This document shows positions 26,672 to 35,019 of a stretch of DNA of 64,000 nt, piece by piece (the stretch's first letter is position 1; each line of letters begins with the position of its first letter). This stretch comes from Lachnospiraceae bacterium (lineage in GTDB: Bacteria; Bacillota; Clostridia; Lachnospirales; Lachnospiraceae). Position numbers and translations under genes: made by a program. Under the pieces are notes generated by a model. The model ran no database searches. It was not told where the DNA came from and was given only the letters and a program-made list of their open reading frames with translations. The DNA lies in NCBI GenBank assembly GCA_900753305.1, contig CAADYR010000091.1:1-64000 (forward strand), read 5' to 3'.

Positions 26672-28000
26672 CTAATTATATATGATATTATGGCGCAAAG
26701 CAACAATTAATAGAAAATCAAGGCATATTTGACTGCACAGGATGCCGTAAAAATAGCCATTCATCCCGAGAAGCGGTACGATGTACATTACAAAGAATAA
26801 TCGAATGACGATGGATATGAGACTGAATAAAAATGTAATTCCTGTTTTGCCAAGACCGTGTAGGATACTGCTTAACATTCCGGACAGATACAGAAAGGGG
26901 CAGGCAAAGGAAAGGGCTCGAATTTGAGCTGAAGCTTCTTGGCTTTGAAACAGCAGGGAACCAATTACATTCGCAAAAGTCAAAAGGAAGAACATGCATC
27001 CAAAACCTAATAAAAAACATAGTATAATTGTCATAAAGGCAGCTTTTTTAATCTGGTTTGTGTTGCCTTTTGCCTGAGCCTGAGAGATAGAAGGGAGTAA
27101 TAAAGTTGCAGCGGAACCTGTCAGAGCACAGGGAAACATGATGAGTGGGAATGCCATTCCTGAAAAGACACCATAGATAGAAAGAGCCTGGGCGGAATTT
27201 AATCCACTTGCCATTAATTGTTTGGGAAGCTGAAAAGTTTCTACTGTGGCGAACAGACTTAAGCAGATACGGTTAAGGCTAAGCGGAAATGCCAGTTTCG
27301 TCAGTTCAAGGCATTTGGAAAAAGAGAAAAGTGCACTGTCTGTAGAAAATTTTTTATTTAAAGTTTGGATCCACAGCATAAAACTGGAAAATACAGCAGA
27401 TGCACATTCACCGGCAAACAGACCAATGGCTGCACCGGAGAGAGGCATGGTTATGCCTCGCAGTAAATAAATTCTGAAGAGTAGATAAACACTTAAAACA
27501 CGAAAACACTGCTCAATAATAATTGAACAGGAGGGAATACCGGCTTTTTGCCAACCATAAAAGTATCCATTCAGACATGTATGAACTGATGCCATGGGAA
27601 AAGAAAGCGCAAGGATACGTAACAGAGGAGCTGTTCTGGATTCATGGATCAGAACGGCAGCTATAGTGTCTGCGTTTGTAAAAATACAGACAGATAGTAT
27701 TACAGTTAAACTTAAAGATATGGCGATACCACTGAAAAGATAACTACATGATTCGGATTCATGTTCCTTGGAGGCAGCAACATATTTGGTAATGGCATTT
27801 TGCAGTCCGGCGGAGCAGATGGAATGTACTAACATGGATACGGGTGCGATCAGACCGATGATACCCAGTCCTTCATCCTGAAAAACCCGGGAAAGAAAGA
27901 TACGATAGAAAAATCCGATGATCTTGGTCAGAAATCCTGCAACTGTGAGTAACAGAGTCCCTGATATAAGAGGATTGTGCAGATATTTTGAAGAGCGCAT
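26672..28000 (-). CDS. SpoVB-like MATE/MOP-superfamily flippase
   Basis: A 442-residue protein with about 12-14 membrane segments. The start LISGTLLLTVAGFLTKIIGF and the following FFYRIFLSRVFQDEGLG are typical of the SpoVB/YtgP branch of the MOP superfamily. SpoVB is needed for spore cortex and is thought to flip lipid II or a related precursor. Other members are general polysaccharide flippases, so the name is tentative. It precedes DAHP synthase on the same strand and diverges from mnmA across 208 bases. The RBS before ATG 28000 is weak (AAGG). Confidence 0.8.
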   Translation of the reverse strand: MRSSKYLHNPLISGTLLLTVAGFLTKIIGFFYRIFLSRVFQDEGLGIIGLIAPVSMLVHSICSAGLQNAITKYVAASKEHESESCSYLFSGIAISLSLTVILSVCIFTNADTIAAVLIHESRTAPLLRILALSFPMASVHTCLNGYFYGWQKAGIPSCSIIIEQCFRVLSVYLLFRIYLLRGITMPLSGAAIGLFAGECASAVFSSFMLWIQTLNKKFSTDSALFSFSKCLELTKLAFPLSLNRICLSLFATVETFQLPKQLMASGLNSAQALSIYGVFSGMAFPLIMFPCALTGSAATLLLPSISQAQAKGNTNQIKKAAFMTIILCFLLGFGCMFFLLTFANVIGSLLFQSQEASAQIRALSFACPFLYLSGMLSSILHGLGKTGITFLFSLISIVIRLFFVMYIVPLLGMNGYFYGILCSQICLDFLLIVALRHNIIYN

Positions 28001-28086
28001 AGGAAATACCTTGGTGAATCTTTTCTATCATTGTATGGTGGATCATTGTATTTATGCTATGAATGGAGGAAAACACTGACCGGGAG

Positions 28087-28116
28087 TTGACAAAGGGTAA
28101 ACGCAAATGATATGAT
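28087..28116 (+). promoter_or_regulatory. promoter of mnmA
   Basis: TTGACA (28087-28092), an 18-base spacer, then TATGAT (28111-28116), about 90 bases before the mnmA start in the divergent gap with the SpoVB-like gene. Confidence 0.65.
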
Positions 28117-28208
28117 AAGAATCGAACATTTGAACGTATTTTGAGAGCGCATGTTCATGGTTATGTATGCCATGGACGGCAGTTTTGATAGAAAGGCATG
28201 GTATTTAT

Positions 28209-29285
28209 ATGGCTAAGAAAGTAATTGTTGGAATGTCTGGGGGAGTGGACTCCTCAGTAGCAGCATACTTATTAAAAAAGCAGGGATATGATGTGACCGG
28301 AGTTACAATGCAGATATGGCAGGATGAATCGCAGCAGGATATGGAAGAACATGGTGGATGTTGTGGCCTGAGTGCAGTTGATGATGCGAGAAGGGTGGCA
28401 CAGAGGCTGGATATTCCCTATTATGTTATGAATTTCAAACAGGAGTTCAAAAAATATGTTATGGACCCATTTGTGGAGGATTACCTTCATGGTAGAACGC
28501 CTAATCCATGTATTCTGTGTAATCGATATGTAAAATGGGAAGCACTTCTGCAAAGAAGTCTGTCATTGGGAGCAGATTATATTGCAACCGGACATTATGC
28601 GCGTATTGAACAGCTTGAAAATGGGAGATATGTGATACGAAATTCCGTTACGGCAAAGAAGGACCAGACATATGCGCTTTATAATCTGACACAGAATCAG
28701 CTTTCACATACATTGATGCCGGTTGGAGATTATGAGAAGACTGAAATCAGACAGATCGCAGAAGAGATAGGGCTTGCAGTGGCTTCCAAGCCGGATAGCC
28801 AGGATATCTGTTTCGTACCGGATAATGATTATGCGGCAGTCATTGAGCAGGAAGCACCGGGCAGGATTCCAGCGGAAGGTAATTTTGTAACAGAAGATGG
28901 AAGAATACTGGGGCGTCATAAGGGAATCATTCATTATACCGTGGGACAGCGTAAAGGATTAAATCTTGCAATGGGACATCCTGTATTTGTTACCGAAATC
29001 AGACCGGAAACAAACGAAGTTGTGATTGGAGAGGCAGGAGATGTCTTTTCGGATACTTTATGGTGTAATGACCTGAATTTTATGGCAGCGGAGGATATAA
29101 ACGAGCCAGTGGAAGTCATGGCAAAGATCAGGTATTCACATAGTGGAGCACCCTGCATAATAGAAAAGGTAGATACGGATAAGATCAAATGTACATTTAA
29201 AGAGCCTGTCCGGGCTATTACACCGGGACAGGCTGTAGTGTTTTATCAGAATGATTATGTATTCGGAGGAGGAACAATCCTCTAA
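28209..29285 (+). CDS. mnmA: tRNA-specific 2-thiouridylase MnmA
   Basis: A 358-residue ATP-dependent enzyme that thiolates U34 of tRNA Lys, Glu and Gln. The PP-loop SGGVDSS is at residues 10-16. Catalytic Cys101 (NPCILCNR) and Cys201 (DICFV) are present, as is [13 protein letters not shown]. The start is ATG 28209 (MAKKVIVG), with GAAAGG about 12 bases upstream; an in-frame ATG at 28167 adds 14 unsupported residues. The stop lies three bases from the stop of the convergent PHP phosphatase, with no terminator between. Confidence 0.97.
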   Translation: MAKKVIVGMSGGVDSSVAAYLLKKQGYDVTGVTMQIWQDESQQDMEEHGGCCGLSAVDDARRVAQRLDIPYYVMNFKQEFKKYVMDPFVEDYLHGRTPNPCILCNRYVKWEALLQRSLSLGADYIATGHYARIEQLENGRYVIRNSVTAKKDQTYALYNLTQNQLSHTLMPVGDYEKTEIRQIAEEIGLAVASKPDSQDICFVPDNDYAAVIEQEAPGRIPAEGNFVTEDGRILGRHKGIIHYTVGQRKGLNLAMGHPVFVTEIRPETNEVVIGEAGDVFSDTLWCNDLNFMAAEDINEPVEVMAKIRYSHSGAPCIIEKVDTDKIKCTFKEPVRAITPGQAVVFYQNDYVFGGGTIL

Positions 29286-29288
29286 AGA

Positions 29289-30104
29289 TCAGAGTTTAAT
29301 AAAATGCGGAGCTCTTTTTTCAAAAACAGAATAATATTTGAAACCGCAGTCTTTTAAGATGTTGAAGGCTTTGTCAAAGTCTGCGCCTACATGAGCAACT
29401 TCATGGGCATCGGAACCTATAGTGATGATCTCACCACCTAATTCCCTGTAGCGTCTGATAATATCAATGCAGGGATTGGGCTGGTTGAGTCCGGAACGGA
29501 AACCTGAAGTGTTCAATTCGATACCCTTACCTTCATCCAGAATAGCCTGCAGAATTTTGTCGATGATATCTGCATGTTTCTGATAGGTGTAATTGGCATT
29601 CCTGGTTGGACCATAGCGTACCACATAATCGAGATGCCCATATATATCGAAATATGGAGTAGTTTTAACACATTCGAGGATAGATTCAAAGTATTCCTGA
29701 TGTGCCTCATCTTCTGATCTTCCTTCAAAGAAAGAAGGGTAGTAGGGATCTTTACGGTTACAGATGTGAGAAGAACCGATAACAAAGTCAAAGTCATGAG
29801 TGTTTGTGTAGAATTCCAACTCATCTTTTAAATGTGGCTGCAGTCCCAGCTCAACACCGAACATGATCTGAATCTGTCCATAGTACTTTTCTCTGAATCT
29901 TAATATATCATACAGATAGGAATCTGTATTCAGCTCGAAGGTACCGGATTCCCCTTCGGGGTATACGAAGTCCGGGTCATAATGCTCTGTGAAGCACATA
30001 TGTGTCAGTCCCAGACTGATTGCTTTTTGTATCATTTCATCTATAGAAGCATCACTGTCTCCAGAGAAACTGGAATGAAGGTGAAAATCAGCGGTTAATG
30101 CCAT
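29289..30104 (-). CDS. hisK: histidinol-phosphatase, PHP family
   Basis: A 271-residue PHP-domain metalloenzyme. Metal motifs are DFHLH at the N-terminus (H8, H10), CFTEHYD around residue 40, VIGSSH in the middle and GSDAH near the C-terminus. It matches HisJ/HisK-type histidinol-phosphate phosphatase (EC 3.1.3.15), the penultimate step of histidine synthesis. RBS GGGAGG lies 9 bases before ATG 30104. No other his genes are in the window, so assignment rests on sequence only; other PHP phosphoesterases are possible. Confidence 0.87.
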   Translation of the reverse strand: MALTADFHLHSSFSGDSDASIDEMIQKAISLGLTHMCFTEHYDPDFVYPEGESGTFELNTDSYLYDILRFREKYYGQIQIMFGVELGLQPHLKDELEFYTNTHDFDFVIGSSHICNRKDPYYPSFFEGRSEDEAHQEYFESILECVKTTPYFDIYGHLDYVVRYGPTRNANYTYQKHADIIDKILQAILDEGKGIELNTSGFRSGLNQPNPCIDIIRRYRELGGEIITIGSDAHEVAHVGADFDKAFNILKDCGFKYYSVFEKRAPHFIKL

Positions 30105-30289
30105 AATGACAGACCTCCCTTTTTAAAATTTTGTCATATGATTTATCGTATCATAAATAACGGAGATTGAACAGAGTACATTATATGAAAAAAGAGGAAA
30201 ACATATTACGAAATATTTTTGAATATTTTATATAATTACTGATAAAATGTGCTAAATATGCGATAAACATAGTAATTACACAAGAAGTA

Positions 30290-30318
30290 TTGAAAAAAAT
30301 AGAACAAAATGCTAGAAT
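30290..30318 (+). promoter_or_regulatory. promoter of the small secreted-protein gene
   Basis: TTGAAA (30290-30295), a 17-base spacer, then TAGAAT (30313-30318). The remaining 284-base divergent gap (30105-30388) is very A/T-rich, and I see nothing else in it. Confidence 0.6.
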
Positions 30319-30388
30319 GTGTAAAATGACTTGCAAATTATCGGCGGTATAGGACTAAAAATTCAAATGTAAAGGAGAATGATTGCTT

Positions 30389-30997
30389 ATGAAAAAAAGA
30401 AATCTTGTAGCAATGGCAGGGATGCTGGTTATGCTGGGAAGTGTGCTTCCGGTAAGTGCTGCAGAAAGTCTGGAAACCTTCGATTATGAGGCTTATGCGG
30501 ATACTTATCCTGATCTGAAAGCTGCATTTGGATACGATGCAGAAGCACTTTACAACCATTATATGCACTGTGGAAAGGCTGAGGGCAGAGTTGCTGTTTT
30601 TACAGAAGAGACGCAGATGGCACAGCCGGCACAGGCAGTTGCAACAACGACCACAACCACAGAGACACTTGACCCGCTTCCGCCACTTGACCCGGCTAAA
30701 ATGCCGGACTGGTTTGACGCACGTACACCTGTGGAGAGCATGACCAATGCACGTCTTGTAGCAGAATACAATGCACTGGTTCCTTATATGGAAGCATATG
30801 ATCTGTCTTTTGAAGGTCCTCTGAGCCGTAAGGAAGAACTGCTCAGTGAAATGAACATACGCCTGACCAGATATGATTATTATGAAGATTATAAGGATGC
30901 TTTTGGTGAAGCGGCAGCTGCAGGTATCAAGAAAGATGCGGCATATCAGAGGGCAGCAGCATCTGATATTACACCTTTAAGGGAATTCATGGGCTAA
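30389..30997 (+). CDS. small secreted protein with a YPDL/HYxxxGxxEGR module
   Basis: A 202-residue exported protein. A Sec signal peptide (MKKR, then a hydrophobic run, then LPVSAA, cleavage near residues 24-25) is followed at residues 30-67 by one copy of a module with words YADTYPDLKAAFGYD, ALYNHYMHCG and EGR. I recognise this module from many secreted Lachnospiraceae proteins, where it is often repeated; its function is not established to my knowledge. A Thr/Pro-rich linker (about 80-105) leads to a charged, mostly helical C-terminal region with no motif I know. There is no sorting signal, membrane anchor or lipobox, so it should be released or held non-covalently. RBS AAAGGAG lies 12 bases before the ATG. 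Monocistronic in appearance. Confidence 0.75.
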   Translation: MKKRNLVAMAGMLVMLGSVLPVSAAESLETFDYEAYADTYPDLKAAFGYDAEALYNHYMHCGKAEGRVAVFTEETQMAQPAQAVATTTTTTETLDPLPPLDPAKMPDWFDARTPVESMTNARLVAEYNALVPYMEAYDLSFEGPLSRKEELLSEMNIRLTRYDYYEDYKDAFGEAAAAGIKKDAAYQRAAASDITPLREFMG

Positions 30998-31048
30998 GTA
31001 CTCGTAATTATAAAAGGAAAAATTTATAGTATTTTTTTAAAATATGAC

Positions 31049-31077
31049 TTGAATTTTGAAACATAATTATGTAGAAT
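31049..31077 (+). promoter_or_regulatory. promoter of gap
   Basis: TTGAAT (31049-31054), a 17-base spacer, then TAGAAT (31072-31077), followed by a leader of about 100 bases. Confidence 0.65.
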
Positions 31078-31182
31078 AAACTTGCTGATAAAATTTTGTC
31101 AATCATTCATGTGTAAACGTGAATATATTGGACAAGATAAAAATGATAAAAATTAATTTATCTATTTTAGGAGGAAATTAAC

Positions 31183-32196
31183 ATGGCAGTAAGAGTAGCA
31201 ATCAATGGTTTTGGTCGTATTGGTCGTCTTGCATTCAGACAGATGTTCGATGCAGAAGGATATGAAGTAGTAGCAATCAATGACTTAACAAGTCCTGAAA
31301 TGCTTGCTCACTTATTAAAGTATGATACAGCACAGGGAACATACAAGTATGCAAAGACAGTTGAAGCTGGTGAGGATTCCATCACAGTTAACGGTAAGAA
31401 GATCACAATCTACAAAGAAGCAGACGCTTCCAAGCTTCCTTGGGGAGAATTAAAGGTAGATGTTGTTCTTGAGTGTACAGGTTTCTATACATCCAAGGAA
31501 AAGGCTTCTGCTCATATCAAGGCAGGCGCTCGTAAGGTTGTTATTTCTGCACCTGCAGGAAATGATCTTCCTACAATCGTTTACAATGTAAACCATACAA
31601 CATTAACAAAGGATGATACAGTTATTTCTGCAGCTTCCTGTACAACAAACTGTTTAGCACCTATGGCTAAGGCTCTTAACGATTTAGCACCTATCCAGTC
31701 TGGTATCATGACAACAGTTCATGCTTACACAGGTGATCAGATGATCCTTGACGGACCTCAGAGAAAGGGTGACAAGAGAAGAAGCCGTGCAGGCGCTTGC
31801 AACATCGTTCCTAACTCAACAGGTGCAGCTAAGGCTATCGGCTTAGTTATCCCTGAATTAAACGGCAAGTTAATCGGTTCTGCTCAGCGTGTACCGACCC
31901 CTACAGGATCTACAACAATTTTAGTTGCAGTTGTTAAGGGTAACGTAACAAAGGATCAGATCAACGAGGCTATGAAGGCAGCTCAGACAGAGTCTTTCGG
32001 TTACAACACAGATGAAATCGTATCTTCTGACGTTATCGGTATGACATATGGTTCCTTATTTGATGCTACACAGACAATGGTAGCTCCTATGGAAGATGGC
32101 AATACACAGGTACAGGTTGTATCCTGGTATGATAACGAGAACAGCTACACAAGCCAGATGGTTAGAACAATTAAGTACTTCTCTGAATTAGCTTAA
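31183..32196 (+). CDS. gap: glyceraldehyde-3-phosphate dehydrogenase, type I
   Basis: A 337-residue glycolytic enzyme (EC 1.2.1.12). The NAD-binding [15 protein letters not shown] is at the N-terminus, the catalytic Cys153 is in [12 protein letters not shown], and [15 protein letters not shown] closes the protein. Codon use is strongly biased, as for a highly expressed gene, unlike most neighbours. RBS AGGAGG lies 8 bases before the ATG. It is followed by a strong terminator, so pgk and tpiA are probably transcribed separately. No cggR-type repressor precedes it. Confidence 0.98.
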   Translation: MAVRVAINGFGRIGRLAFRQMFDAEGYEVVAINDLTSPEMLAHLLKYDTAQGTYKYAKTVEAGEDSITVNGKKITIYKEADASKLPWGELKVDVVLECTGFYTSKEKASAHIKAGARKVVISAPAGNDLPTIVYNVNHTTLTKDDTVISAASCTTNCLAPMAKALNDLAPIQSGIMTTVHAYTGDQMILDGPQRKGDKRRSRAGACNIVPNSTGAAKAIGLVIPELNGKLIGSAQRVPTPTGSTTILVAVVKGNVTKDQINEAMKAAQTESFGYNTDEIVSSDVIGMTYGSLFDATQTMVAPMEDGNTQVQVVSWYDNENSYTSQMVRTIKYFSELA

Positions 32197-32220
32197 TTAG
32201 TTGTTAATACAAGACCTATC

Positions 32221-32255
32221 AAGGGTCCGGTCTTATGGACCGGGCCCTTTTTATA
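32221..32255 (+). terminator. rho-independent terminator after gap
   Basis: AAGGGTCCGGT and ACCGGGCCCTT form an 11-bp stem with one G-T pair, followed by TTTTATAATTTT. Confidence 0.9.
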
Positions 32256-32345
32256 ATTTTTATGTCATTTTGACTTGAATCTGTGTATAAGTGCACATGG
32301 CACAGACTCAATATATAATAATGTGTGCGCGGAAAGAGGATTAAA

Positions 32346-33569
32346 ATGGGATTAAATAAAAAATCAATTGATGACATTAATGTAAAAGGAAAAAGAGTCC
32401 TTGTAAGATGTGATTTCAATGTGCCTCTTAAAAACGGTGAAATTACAGATGAAACTCGTATCGTTGCAGCTCTTCCTACAATTCAGAAGCTGATCAATGA
32501 TGGTGGTAAAGTTATCCTTTGCTCTCACTTAGGCAAGGTTAAGAATGGTCCTAATGAAGGTGAATCTCTGGCACCTGTTGCTAAGAGACTTGCAGAGAAA
32601 CTTGGCAAGCCTGTAAATTTTGTAGCAGATTACAACGTAACAGGTGAGGCAGCTACAGCAGCAGTTAATGCCATGAAAGAAGGAGATGTTGTATTATTAC
32701 AGAATACTCGTTTCCGTGGCGCAGAAGAGACTAAGAATGGTGAAGAATTCAGCAAAGAATTAGCTGATCTTGCAGATGTATATGTATGTGATGCCTTTGG
32801 TTCTTCCCATAGAGCACATGCTTCTGTTGCAGGTGTAACCAAGTTCATCACTGCAAAGGGTGGACAGAACGTAGTTGGTTACTTAATGCAGAAAGAAATC
32901 AACTTCCTTGGTAATGCAGTAGAAGATCCTGTAAGACCTTTCGTTGCAATCCTTGGTGGAGCTAAAGTTGCAGACAAGTTAAATGTTATCTCCAACTTAC
33001 TTGAGAAGTGCGATACACTGATCATTGGTGGTGGTATGGCTTATACTTTCTTAAAGGCTAAGGGATATGAAATTGGTAAGTCTCTTGTAGATGATACTAA
33101 GATTGATTACTGTAAAGAAATGATGGCTAAGGCTGAGAAGCTTGGCAAGAAGTTACTTCTTCCTGTAGATTCTGTAACAATCGCTGATTTCCCTAATCCT
33201 ATCGATGCTCCTGTAGAAGTAGAAGTATATGATGTTACTAATATGCCTGCAGACAGAGAAGGATGCGATATCGGACCTAAGACAGCAGAATTATATGCAG
33301 AAGCAGTTAAGACAGCTAAGACAGTTGTATGGAACGGACCTATGGGTGTATTTGAGAACCCTACTCTTGCAAAGGGTACAATTGCTGTAGCTAAGGCTTT
33401 GGCAGAGACAGATGCAACTACAATCATCGGTGGTGGTGATAGTGCAGCAGCAGTTAACCAGTTAGGTTTTGCAGATAAGATGTCTCATATTTCAACAGGT
33501 GGCGGTGCTTCCTTAGAGTTCCTTGAAGGCAAAGAGCTTCCTGGCGTAGTAGCAGCAGACGATAAATAG
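32346..33569 (+). CDS. pgk: phosphoglycerate kinase
   Basis: A 407-residue glycolytic kinase (EC 2.7.2.3). The substrate loop VRCDFNVPL, the hinge-region [11 protein letters not shown], and nucleotide-site words WNGPMGVFE and GGGDSAAAV are all present. I start at ATG 32346 ([10 protein letters not shown]), preceded by AGAGG; the in-frame start at 32325 adds residues not found in the family. Codon use is biased like gap. A structured 159-base gap, without an obvious terminator, separates it from tpiA, so the two are probably co-transcribed. Confidence 0.97.
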   Translation: MGLNKKSIDDINVKGKRVLVRCDFNVPLKNGEITDETRIVAALPTIQKLINDGGKVILCSHLGKVKNGPNEGESLAPVAKRLAEKLGKPVNFVADYNVTGEAATAAVNAMKEGDVVLLQNTRFRGAEETKNGEEFSKELADLADVYVCDAFGSSHRAHASVAGVTKFITAKGGQNVVGYLMQKEINFLGNAVEDPVRPFVAILGGAKVADKLNVISNLLEKCDTLIIGGGMAYTFLKAKGYEIGKSLVDDTKIDYCKEMMAKAEKLGKKLLLPVDSVTIADFPNPIDAPVEVEVYDVTNMPADREGCDIGPKTAELYAEAVKTAKTVVWNGPMGVFENPTLAKGTIAVAKALAETDATTIIGGGDSAAAVNQLGFADKMSHISTGGGASLEFLEGKELPGVVAADDK

Positions 33570-33589
33570 TCGCGAATAGCAGACTGAGA

Positions 33590-33683
33590 AAAGTAAATTA
33601 CAGACTGTGACCATGCTTGCATGGGGAACAGACTGTGATTTACTTTGTGAAGCGCAACGCGCACAAGGAAATGCGAAGCATTT
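33590..33683 (+). other. structured intercistronic element between pgk and tpiA
   Basis: The first part (33590-33646) can fold as one layered hairpin. Outer arms are AAAGTAAAT/ATTTACTTT. The middle arms are two copies of CAGACTG, which pair with each other except for a central A-A. The inner arms are CCATG/CATGG with a 4-base loop. An 11-base direct repeat, ACAGACTGTGA, occurs at 33600-33610 and 33628-33638. Two small hairpins follow: GCGC-AAC-GCGC (33652-33662) and AAATGC-GAA-GCATTT (33669-33683). No T-run follows. It may be an mRNA-stability or processing element, or a copy of an interspersed repeat. Confidence 0.6.
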
Positions 33684-33728
33684 TCGAGTCAGTCAGCGTA
33701 GAATTCATAAAAGTAGGAGAATATAACA

Positions 33729-34478
33729 ATGGCAAGAAAGAAAATTGTAGCCGGCAACTGGAAAATGAACATGACTCCAAGTGAAGCTGTTAAATTAGTT
33801 GCTGAGTTAAAAGATTTAGTAAAGAATGATGAAGTTGATGTAGTATATTGTGTACCGGCAATTGATATTGTACCTGTAGTAGAAGCAGTTAAAGGTACAA
33901 ACGTTAAAGTTGGTGCAGAAAATATGTATGTGGAGGAAAAGGGCGCTTATACCGGCGAAATTGCTCCCGCTATGTTAGTAGATGCAGGCGTATCCTATGT
34001 TATTATCGGACATTCAGAGCGTCGTGATTACTTTAAGGAAGATGATGCTTTCCTGAACAAGAAAGTATTAAAGGCATTTGAACATGGTTTAACACCTATT
34101 CTTTGCTGCGGTGAGTCCTTAGAGCAGAGAGAAACAGGCGTAACTATGGATTGGATCCGTTTACAGATCAAGTCTGATCTTGTTGGTGTAACTGCAGATC
34201 AGGTTAAGTCTATGGTAATCGCATATGAACCTATCTGGGCTATCGGTACAGGTAAGACTGCTACAACAGAGCAGGCTCAGGAAGTATGTAAGGGTATCCG
34301 TGATTGCATTGCCCAGATGTATGATACAGATACAGCAGCAGCAGTACGTATCCAGTATGGCGGCTCTGTAAATGCAGGCAATGCAGCAGAATTGTTTGCT
34401 CAGCCTGATATTGACGGTGGACTTGTTGGTGGTGCATCTCTGAAAGCTGATTTCGGAAAGATCGTAAACTACAAATAA
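33729..34478 (+). CDS. tpiA: triosephosphate isomerase
   Basis: A 249-residue TIM-barrel isomerase (EC 5.3.1.1) interconverting dihydroxyacetone phosphate and glyceraldehyde 3-phosphate. Substrate residues N11 and K13 lie in AGNWKMN. Catalytic His95 is in [10 protein letters not shown] and Glu167 in [16 protein letters not shown] and [10 protein letters not shown] complete the phosphate site. RBS AGGAG lies 8 bases before the ATG. Codon use is biased like gap and pgk. A terminator follows. Confidence 0.98.
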   Translation: MARKKIVAGNWKMNMTPSEAVKLVAELKDLVKNDEVDVVYCVPAIDIVPVVEAVKGTNVKVGAENMYVEEKGAYTGEIAPAMLVDAGVSYVIIGHSERRDYFKEDDAFLNKKVLKAFEHGLTPILCCGESLEQRETGVTMDWIRLQIKSDLVGVTADQVKSMVIAYEPIWAIGTGKTATTEQAQEVCKGIRDCIAQMYDTDTAAAVRIQYGGSVNAGNAAELFAQPDIDGGLVGGASLKADFGKIVNYK

Positions 34479-34519
34479 GTAGCAGTAGATTAATAGAATA
34501 ATGTTAGCGCGGTAAAGTA

Positions 34520-34553
34520 GAAGAGGGTCTGATTTTATTCAGCCCTCTTTTAT
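34520..34553 (+). terminator. rho-independent terminator after tpiA
   Basis: AAGAGGGTCTGA pairs with TCAGCCCTCTT with one bulged base, followed by TTATC. The convergent small gene ends 31 bases further on. Confidence 0.8.
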
Positions 34554-34583
34554 CATGTGATAATTATGGTGTTAGAATTATTG

Positions 34584-34859
34584 CTATAATTTGAATATCA
34601 TATCATGATTGATCTGCTTGGCATTTTGTATAATGTCCTTTTCCTGACTTTTTAAATAAAGTTGTAATTGTACCAGTTCGCCATCGTCAAAGCCTTTGGA
34701 ACTTAACACATTTCGACTGGGTAATACCAGCTCAGCGTAGTCTCTTCCACGTTCAGTTTTTCTCTCAAAGGATACATGTATCAATTTTCCTTTTTTGCCG
34801 GGAAGCAATCCTGTGTGAGTCATAGTTATTTTATCCGGATCTCGCAAAGTATTATTCAT
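34584..34859 (-). CDS. hypothetical protein, 91 residues
   Basis: I do not recognise this protein. It has a good AGGAGG RBS 7-8 bases before the ATG and is the only sensible frame in this 540-base stretch, so it is very likely real. It is charged and soluble, with no signal peptide or membrane segment. The first half looks beta-rich (MTHTGLLPGKKGKLIHVSFE, then RGRDYAELVLPS). The C-terminal third is likely one or two helices. It lies convergent to tpiA and divergent from the hybrid histidine kinase, whose start is 161 bases away. No function can be assigned. Confidence 0.65.
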   Translation of the reverse strand: MNNTLRDPDKITMTHTGLLPGKKGKLIHVSFERKTERGRDYAELVLPSRNVLSSKGFDDGELVQLQLYLKSQEKDIIQNAKQINHDMIFKL

Positions 34860-35019
34860 AGTGAGTACCTCCTGTTATCAGGTAATTAGTTATAATCATA
34901 TTTTACAACAAAAGCACTTTCTAAAAAAGTAGTAATATGCTACTATTTATATGTTCATACCATATTATGTCAAGCAGACAGGGTAAAGGATATACTATAA
35001 TGCATAAATTGAGGTAAAT

